Of a stretch of DNA of 64,000 bases, positions 58,171-64,000 are shown piece by piece. The notes under the pieces are model-generated. The model ran no database searches. It was not told where the DNA came from and saw nothing but the letters and a program-made list of their open reading frames with translations. A program made the position numbers and the translations under genes. The stretch is from Caprimulgus europaeus. Its lineage: Eukaryota > Chordata > Aves > Caprimulgiformes > Caprimulgidae. The DNA lies in the NCBI GenBank assembly GCA_907165065.1, contig OU015541.1, positions 13,569,001 through 13,633,000 on the forward strand, in the 5' to 3' direction. How positions within the stretch are numbered: the first letter of the stretch is position 1; each line of letters starts with the position of its first letter.

Positions 58171-61100
58171 TAATCTGACCCCAAAATGCTCCCTGAAGGG
58201 GCAGCTCTGCATTCTGGCACTGGTGGTCTCTAGTGCCATGGGGAGAGGCTTGTCCAGCCCCTGGGGACACAGCTGAGAAGCCCCATCCTCTTCCATCACA
58301 TCATGGGACACCAACACCAAGCACAGAGGTATGGGGGGAAGAATGGGGGTGCCTCAGTGCTCAGGGGAGATGCTCCCATTCCTGAGGGTGGTTGTGCAGG
58401 GCTGGTGGGACATTTGAGCAGACTGGTCGCTTTGGGCAATAGCCACCTAAAGCAAACGCCCCTCTGCTCAGGCTAAAGCCATGGGCTCCTCATTGTGTTC
58501 ATGGGGTTTTGTAGGAGGTCCACAGAAGCCCTCTGTGGCCACTGCCCCACTGAGGATGCCCCATCAGATTTCTCTGAGCTGGGCACAGCTTAGGCCTTGC
58601 CAGCAATATGAGGATGAGCTTCCTATCACCCTGAAAACCACATTACAAACACCAGCGCCAGAACCGCCCAAACCCAGCGGAAGTGCCCTCCAGCAGCTGC
58701 TGGAGCAACCGTTCCACATTTCCCCTTCTACAGATCTGCTCGGCCTTTGATGGACCCTGCTGGAACCTCTTCAAAGAGGGAGAGAAACTAGGGCGAACAG
58801 AAGGAACTGCAGAAGGAATCTCCGAAAATAAAATCGCTTTAAAGATAAGGCAGAGGAGGGGGTGAGCAGAGCACGGGGTGGGTACATGCCCTGAGAAGAA
58901 TGTGTGAGGCTGGGCCAGCTGGTAGGTCTGGGCTCAGAGATCGTCCCACTGCTGGGGCGCTTGTGGCAAAGGTACTTGGCACCGGACCTGCCAAAGTCCT
59001 CAGGTCCCTCCAGGGTGTGGGTGGAAACTTGACTCTGAGCCCAGGACAGAGAGGCAGAAGACCACCAGAGTAACCTCAGAGGGACCTGTAGTCCACCAGT
59101 GCCCAAGGCTCTTCAGGACACTGAAGCTCTACCATCTTGGCAAGGTCAAGGACCTCTGTTACACCATAGTTAAGAGGGATCTCAGCATTGATGTCCCATT
59201 GACAGTCTTCCCAGAGCAGTTGCAGTAGACACATCTGTGTAGTCCAGCTCTGCACCAGCTGCTGCCAAATCCCAATGAAGACCTGAGCTTCTGACCACCA
59301 GCCTGGTGAGAGAATGCTCACATGGGAAATTGGGGTGGGGGCTTGCAGCCCGTTTTGTCCTGATGTGCTCAGAGTCACTTTGTTCATGCTACACTCGCCC
59401 CTCCATGGGAGCATTTTAATTCATGGGGAAGACTGGCACCGTGCAAAGCCCTTACATTACACTGTGCAGCCAGTGAAGGCAACTTCAACCCACCCCTGAG
59501 CCCAGCCATCCTCTCTGCTGGGGCTCAAGCTACAGGGAACAAGTCTGGAGTCCTCCTCCATCCCACCAGTCTCCCGGATTTGACTCCAAAGCAGGTGGGA
59601 GGGTAGAGGACCTGCCTGTCAGGGGGGTGTCAGGGAGACAGCACTAGGAACCCGATTTGTGGGGTGTAGCAGCAAAGCATGCCTGTGTGCTGGATGGAAG
59701 GACTGACCACTGCTGGGGCTTCAGCAGAATCCCCCTCCAGTGCCTGGCTTTGGTTCAGGACAGGTCCTGGGACTGCAAAAATCTCTCTGCAGCCTGGGCT
59801 GTGTGCCCAGGCTGAAGCCACGTGTCCAGAGCATCTCCCAGTGCTGCTATTCTGGCTATGGCAGAGGCCAGGGCACATCCAGCCTGGGCACAGCACTGTG
59901 CAGCTGATCCTTAACCACCCCATGGCTCCGATTCCCCTGCTCTTGGGAGGATACAGCAACCCCAAACCTCTTTGGGGTGTGAGGGCTACTGAATGGGGAA
60001 TAGCAAAACCCAGCAGCCATGGGCCCGGGCTCTCCAGCATCACCTCAGGGGGGTTATTTCTGATTTCTATGTCCCCAGAATGTGACCACACCACTGGGGA
60101 GCCCAGAGGCACCAAAGTACCCCCTGGCCGAGGATGGGGGATGTGGCCATTTGGACCATCTAGGGGGGCCACATGCTAGCCCTCCCTGTACGTGCATGTG
60201 GGTCTCAAGTCACCCAGCTCTAGTTAGGCTGATTTCCAGCTCTGGAGGCGGCTGCAGCTCATTTCACATGAGCCTGCGTTGAATCCAAGCAGCCCACAAA
60301 TGCCCCTGCTCCCACGAGGGGCATGGAGTGGTTTTGTGTCCAGCAGGAGCAGAGCAGCACGGCAGAGAGGATTGTCCATGTTCTCCAGGGGACTGTGCAG
60401 TGGCAGCCCACCCTGGTACGGTGTGCAATTCCTGGGCTGCTCCATGGGGTCCTTTGCCCAGTGGAAGATGTGTGCTGGTCATACCCTTGGCAGTGGCACA
60501 CCCTGACCCAGTGTGGACAGGAGAGAGAAAGGGAATGCAAAAAAAGCCCCAAGCATCCAGCCCTGCTTTGCTTTTTAAATGCACCAAAGCAAAGGCAAAG
60601 GGAGGAGTGGAGTGCTTGGGGGGCAGGCATGAGGGTCCTTCAGGAAGGCAGCAATACTGCCAGCCCGGAGGGCAGAAGCCTCACTGCTCTTCAGATGCCA
60701 GCAACTAAAATGGCTTTTGAGCCTGGCATAGAAATCCCTGTGACAAGGATGTGGGTCTGGCTGCCCACCTCTGGGTCCTGTTCCCATCTTGGGCAGCCCA
60801 TGGTGGTGCTGCCAGGACAGATGTGTGCTCCACCACATTGTACACGGTGTCTTTGGGTGCTGCCAGGTGGAACAGCATGGAGGAAACCCAGCAGTGTCTC
60901 TGCAGAAAGATCTTTAACCTGATCTAGCCACGTAGCAAGCTGCCAAGCTGAGGTGAGCAAGCCCTGGGAGCAGGACCTGGGGGTTTGCTGCTGGGGAGAA
61001 GCTTGCAGAGAGCAGAGCCCATCCAGGGCAGCGAGGCAGAGCAGGAGGTTCGAGCCCCCCTGCCCAGCAGTGTGCCTGTCCTCGAGGACTGTCCATGGGC

Positions 61101-61737
61101 TCCTACAGCTCCAAGGAGCATCCAACCTCCCTAACAAAACCATTGAGTTTCACTTGCTCATTACCAGAAAAGCAAATTCTGGTGTTTGCAGTGCTTGGTG
61201 TTAAATGGGCAGCGGCTGGTGTGTCACAGGAAACAAGCCAAGCCCTTTGAGAAGAAGACAAGGGAATAAGCAGAAACCAAGCCCCAAGGTCCTTCCCTGG
61301 TTCCCCACTCCATGGCAGTCTGGCTGGGAAGAGGCTGAACCAGGGCTAAGCATGAGGTTGGGTTGCTCCAGCTCCTAAAGCCAGTGGCCACACACATCCC
61401 ACCAGGCAGTGGCTTTCCTGGTGTGGCACAGGGAAGAAGCAGGAGGATGGATTGCTCAGGTGCAGGAGGAAAAGATGAAGTTCTCATTTCTCCACTCCCC
61501 ACCGGAGCAGGCAGCACAGGCAGGCTTGGAGAGCTGCTCTGGAGTCTCTTGCTCTGCCTTTGTACTCGCCTGACAATACAGGAGTAAAAATAACCAGGCT
61601 GCATTCGCAGAGAGATAAAAGCGAAGTTTGCCTTTTGTGTCTCTCCGGGCAGTGGGACAGCAGCACCAGTGGAGCTGTGTGGACATGACACATGGGAATT
61701 TCTGACATATCTTTTCCCACTCTGACCTTGACAGACA

Positions 61738-61857
61738 CAATAAAAAGGGGCTTTGCTGCACGCACACAGCCACTCAGTCCTATCACCAAGGTTAGTAAGA
61801 AGCAGCATGTCTGTGTGCACGCTTGTCCTCTGCTACTAACCCGCTTCACCTCTGCAG
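61738..61857 (+). promoter_or_regulatory. Candidate MYH7B proximal promoter and first exon/intron
   Basis: AATAAAAAGGGG (61739-61750) resembles a TATA element. About 40 bases later CACTCAGTCCTATCACCAAG ends at a possible donor GTTAGT (61791). A perfect TACTAAC branch-point motif (61834-61840) precedes the acceptor CTCTGCAG ending at 61857. The implied intron would be only 67 nt. Not proven. Confidence 0.3.
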
Positions 61858-62588
61858 GGAGGATGTTCCTGGAGGACCGGGGCTGACTCTGGTGGGACAG
61901 GGGAGGGTGGGACAGACCTGGATCGAGGTCTGCGTGCTTTGCCAAGCTGCTGGCTACCAGCAGTGGCTATGTCCATGATGGCTGCGGCGTTTCGGAGCTC
62001 TGCTGTGTGATACCGCGTTAGATGGATATTAGAAAGCGCCAGCATAAAAGTGCTTTTCCAAGCAGCTGTCACGGTGGTCTTCTAGAAAGAAACTTCCTAG
62101 GGATAGAGAAGACTTCCAGTCTTGCCTTTATCTCCCTGCAATACTGCCCTGCAAAATGGACCCAGGTCTTTGCAGAGGTTTTGTGCAGGGTACCAGGGTT
62201 CCAACAGGTCTGTAGAGCTGGAATAGATTTTATCGGAGTTTATCAAGAAAAGGGGGGTCGTTGACACTCTCTGGTGACACCTAAAATGCAAATGTGGATT
62301 TTGATGGCTTACACAGCTGGGACTTGCAGTGCAGGGCTGATAGCAGCAAAGGGAAAGTGTTCAGTAATTGTCTTGTTATTATAGTTATTATTAGTCAGTA
62401 TTGTTGTCGCTGTCTTCTCTCCCTCTCTAAAATTAAAGCGCATTTGGTGACCGTGTTGCTCTCGGTTAGCAGCCCAATGACGGGTGCTTTCCCCAGGCAC
62501 TGACTCCCTGTCCCTTCCCTCCTTTCAGTGTTCAGGTGTCTTTCACTCTTTCCTTCACTGCTGCCAAGTCTTCCTCCAGCCGGGCAAG

Positions 62589-62685
62589 ATGTCTATGCTG
62601 GACATGAGCGAGTTTGGGGAGGCTGCTGAATACCTCCGGAAAAGCTACACAGAGCAGCTCAAGCTTCAGACAATACCCTTTGATG
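62589..62685 (+). CDS. MYH7B: MYH7B coding exon 1 (residues 1-33)
   Basis: The start ATG is preceded by GCAAG, with A at -3. The exon's own acceptor is either CCTCCAG (exon from 62580) or CTTTCAG (exon from 62529). It ends in phase 1. Confidence 0.9.
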
Positions 62686-63717
62686 GTAAGACCCCGAGGC
62701 AGCTCTTGGCACAGACCCATGTGTGTGCCCCCAGCCAGCACCCCGGCCGTGACTCTCTTTGGAGACCATCCCTGTCCAGTGCTGGTACCCGTGGTATTGT
62801 GGGCACTGCAGAATTGCCCCCATCACCTTGGAGGACAGGAAGATCTCAGAAGCAGGAAAAGCAGATTTTTGACTGTCCCCATGTATTCTGAGGTGCAGGA
62901 GGAGGTGACCCTTCATCTCCCTCAACTCTGAGGGGCAGGAGAGCTGAGGGAGATGGGCTGAGGGACTGGTAGCAAAGCTTTCCCCAGCTCTGATTAGTTT
63001 TGGAGCTGTACAGAGCTCACCTCACAGCCCTTCTGCTCTGTCCCAGCCACGCTGCTGTGCCGCAGCTCACGGTGCTCGGGCTCCAGGGCCCGGCTTGTGC
63101 TCTGCCTTGCTTCTCTCAGCTCGGCAAATGAGGAGAACTTTGCTTACTCTCACCATCCTTTTTTCACAACAGTCTGAGTGCAAGCAGCAGACTTTGGTCT
63201 GACTAAAAGTTGACCCTGGCAAAGCTGCCAAATATGAAAAAGACAAAGAAATCCCAGCTCCTATGACCAAGAGCACAGGAAAGAATAATCACTGTCCTTC
63301 CGTGTTATCAGACTGCATTCATGTGGCTTTCAGTTGACAATTTCAAATGGTTTCCTACATTTTAAACCGCTTTGTATCCCTTCCCTTCCCTTCCCTTCCC
63401 TTCCCTTCCCTTCCCTTCCCTTCCCTTCCCTTCCCTTCCCTTCCCTTCCCTTCCCTTCCCTTCCCTTCCCTTCCCTTCCCTTCCCTTCCCTTCCCTTCCC
63501 TTCCCTTCCCTTCCCTTCCCTTCCCTTCCCTTCCCTTCCCTTCCCTTCCCTTCCCTTCCCTTCCCTTCCCTTCCCTTCCCTTCCCTTCCCTTCCCTTCCC
63601 TCCCCTCCTCCAGGAAAGAAGCGAGCTTGGATCCCAGATGATAAAGAAGCTTATATTGAAGTGGAAATCAAAGACATCTCTGGTGGCAAAGCCACTGTGG
63701 AAACCAAAAAAAAGGAA
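62589..63717 (+). CDS. MYH7B: MYH7B, myosin heavy chain 7B, first two coding exons (gene continues to the right)
   Basis: Exons 62589-62685 and 63614-63717 join in phase to 67 codons: MSMLDMSEFGEAAEYLRKSY, TEQLKLQTIPFDGKKRAWIP, DDKEAYIEVEIKDISGGKAT, VETKKKE. This is the myosin N-terminal SH3-like region; MDMSE/YLR...TIP.DGKKR.W.PD closely fits human MYH7B rather than MYH6 or MYH7, and the position after GSS agrees. The product is a sarcomeric motor protein of slow or specialised muscle. Donors are gtaaga (62686) and gtaagc (63718). The second exon's acceptor is fed by a 225-bp (CCCTT)n tract. The motor and rod lie beyond the window, as does the intronic miR-499 known in this gene. Confidence 0.92.
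63378..63601 (+). repeat. (CCCTT)n pentanucleotide repeat, about 44 units
   Basis: A perfect CCCTT array of about 224 bp with no interruption, ending 12 bases before the MYH7B exon 2 splice site. It is pure pyrimidine on the coding strand and (GGGAA)n on the other. Being stop-free, it creates PFPSL-type and GREGK-type ORFs that are not genes. Confidence 0.97.
63614..63717 (+). CDS. MYH7B: MYH7B coding exon 2 (residues 33-67)
   Basis: Encodes KKRAWIPDDKEAYIEVEIKD then ISGGKATVETKKKE. Acceptor CTCCTCCAG directly follows the pyrimidine repeat. Ends in phase 0 with donor gtaagc. Confidence 0.92.
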
Positions 63718-64000
63718 GTAAGCAAAATACCTTTCCTTTTCCAAAGCTAGCAAGTGTGTGCAGAGGGGGATCCGTGTAACAAGACCGTATCTGAAACCAG
63801 CCAAGCTCTTGCTGATAACCCTTCCCAGCTTGGTGATCAGTCATGCCCTGGGGGGACACACACCGCAGGGTGTCAAGACACGTAGGCCAATTACTTGTCA
63901 AGAGTGGTAAGGGTTCAGCATGCTCCCATCGGGTGTTTGCTTCCAAACACGGTTCACTGTGCGGACAGACTTGAGGGGGACAGTGGGGCTGGCCCAGCAC
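63718..64000 (+). other. MYH7B: Start of MYH7B intron after coding exon 2
   Basis: Begins gtaagc. No further exon is visible before the right edge. Confidence 0.8.

Larger units (their letters stand above)
52241..62528. other. Intergenic region between GSS and MYH7B
   Basis: About 10.3 kb without coding exons or recognisable CR1 copies. It presumably holds the MYH7B promoter and 5' UTR exons. Candidate elements are listed separately. A short CA run sits at 53578-53592. ORFs here have no recognisable similarity. Confidence 0.6.

Noticed and set aside
63334..63804. Long repetitive ORFs (PFPSL... and GREGK...) of 89-149 aa
   Set aside because: Products of the stop-free CCCTT array; only the 35 codons of MYH7B exon 2 in this stretch are coding.
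62589..64000. miR-499 (MYH7B intronic microRNA)
   Set aside because: It lies in a much later MYH7B intron and is not expected or seen in this window.

Overview
The window is vertebrate nuclear DNA, almost certainly from a bird. The evidence is GT-AG spliced genes, GC-rich CpG-island promoters, and about ten copies of the CR1 retroposon with its typical ATTCTGTG-type 3' tail and no other abundant repeat family. The gene order ACSS2 (+), GSS (-), MYH7B (+) is the order I know from vertebrate genomes, including human 20q11.22. The species cannot be told from the sequence.

Layout. 1-3290: upstream intergenic DNA with one CR1 and a degenerate G-rich minisatellite. 3290-3860: CpG island holding ACSS2 exon 1. 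3555-37246: ACSS2, 18 coding exons, 683 codons, intact, with a large 18.7 kb second intron that carries most of the CR1 copies. 37247-38870: ACSS2 3' UTR. 38880-41053: tail-to-tail interval with GSS. 41054-50865: GSS, 12 coding exons on the minus strand, exactly 474 codons like human, plus a likely non-coding first exon near 51.36-51.39 kb. 51.36-51.8 kb: GSS CpG-island promoter with CCAAT boxes and three perfect TGACGTCA sites. 51.8-62.5 kb: intergenic DNA with candidate muscle regulatory elements. 62589 to the right edge: the first two coding exons (67 codons) of MYH7B, which continues outside the window.

Function. ACSS2 activates acetate to acetyl-CoA in the cytosol and nucleus. GSS performs the last step of glutathione synthesis. 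MYH7B is a sarcomeric (slow-tonic type) myosin heavy chain. They are unrelated housekeeping or tissue-specific neighbours, not an operon-like system. I reconstructed both complete proteins exon by exon: every junction is GT-AG, phases agree throughout, and I saw no frameshift or missing catalytic residue.

I found no undescribed gene system. The most unusual sequence-level feature is at the right end. A pure pyrimidine (CCCTT)n tract of about 44 units runs straight into the 3' splice site of MYH7B coding exon 2, so there is no adenine for about 235 nt upstream of the acceptor. That implies a very distant or non-adenine branch point. The next most interesting features are the triple CRE cluster at the GSS promoter and candidate MYH7B promoters in the intergenic region.
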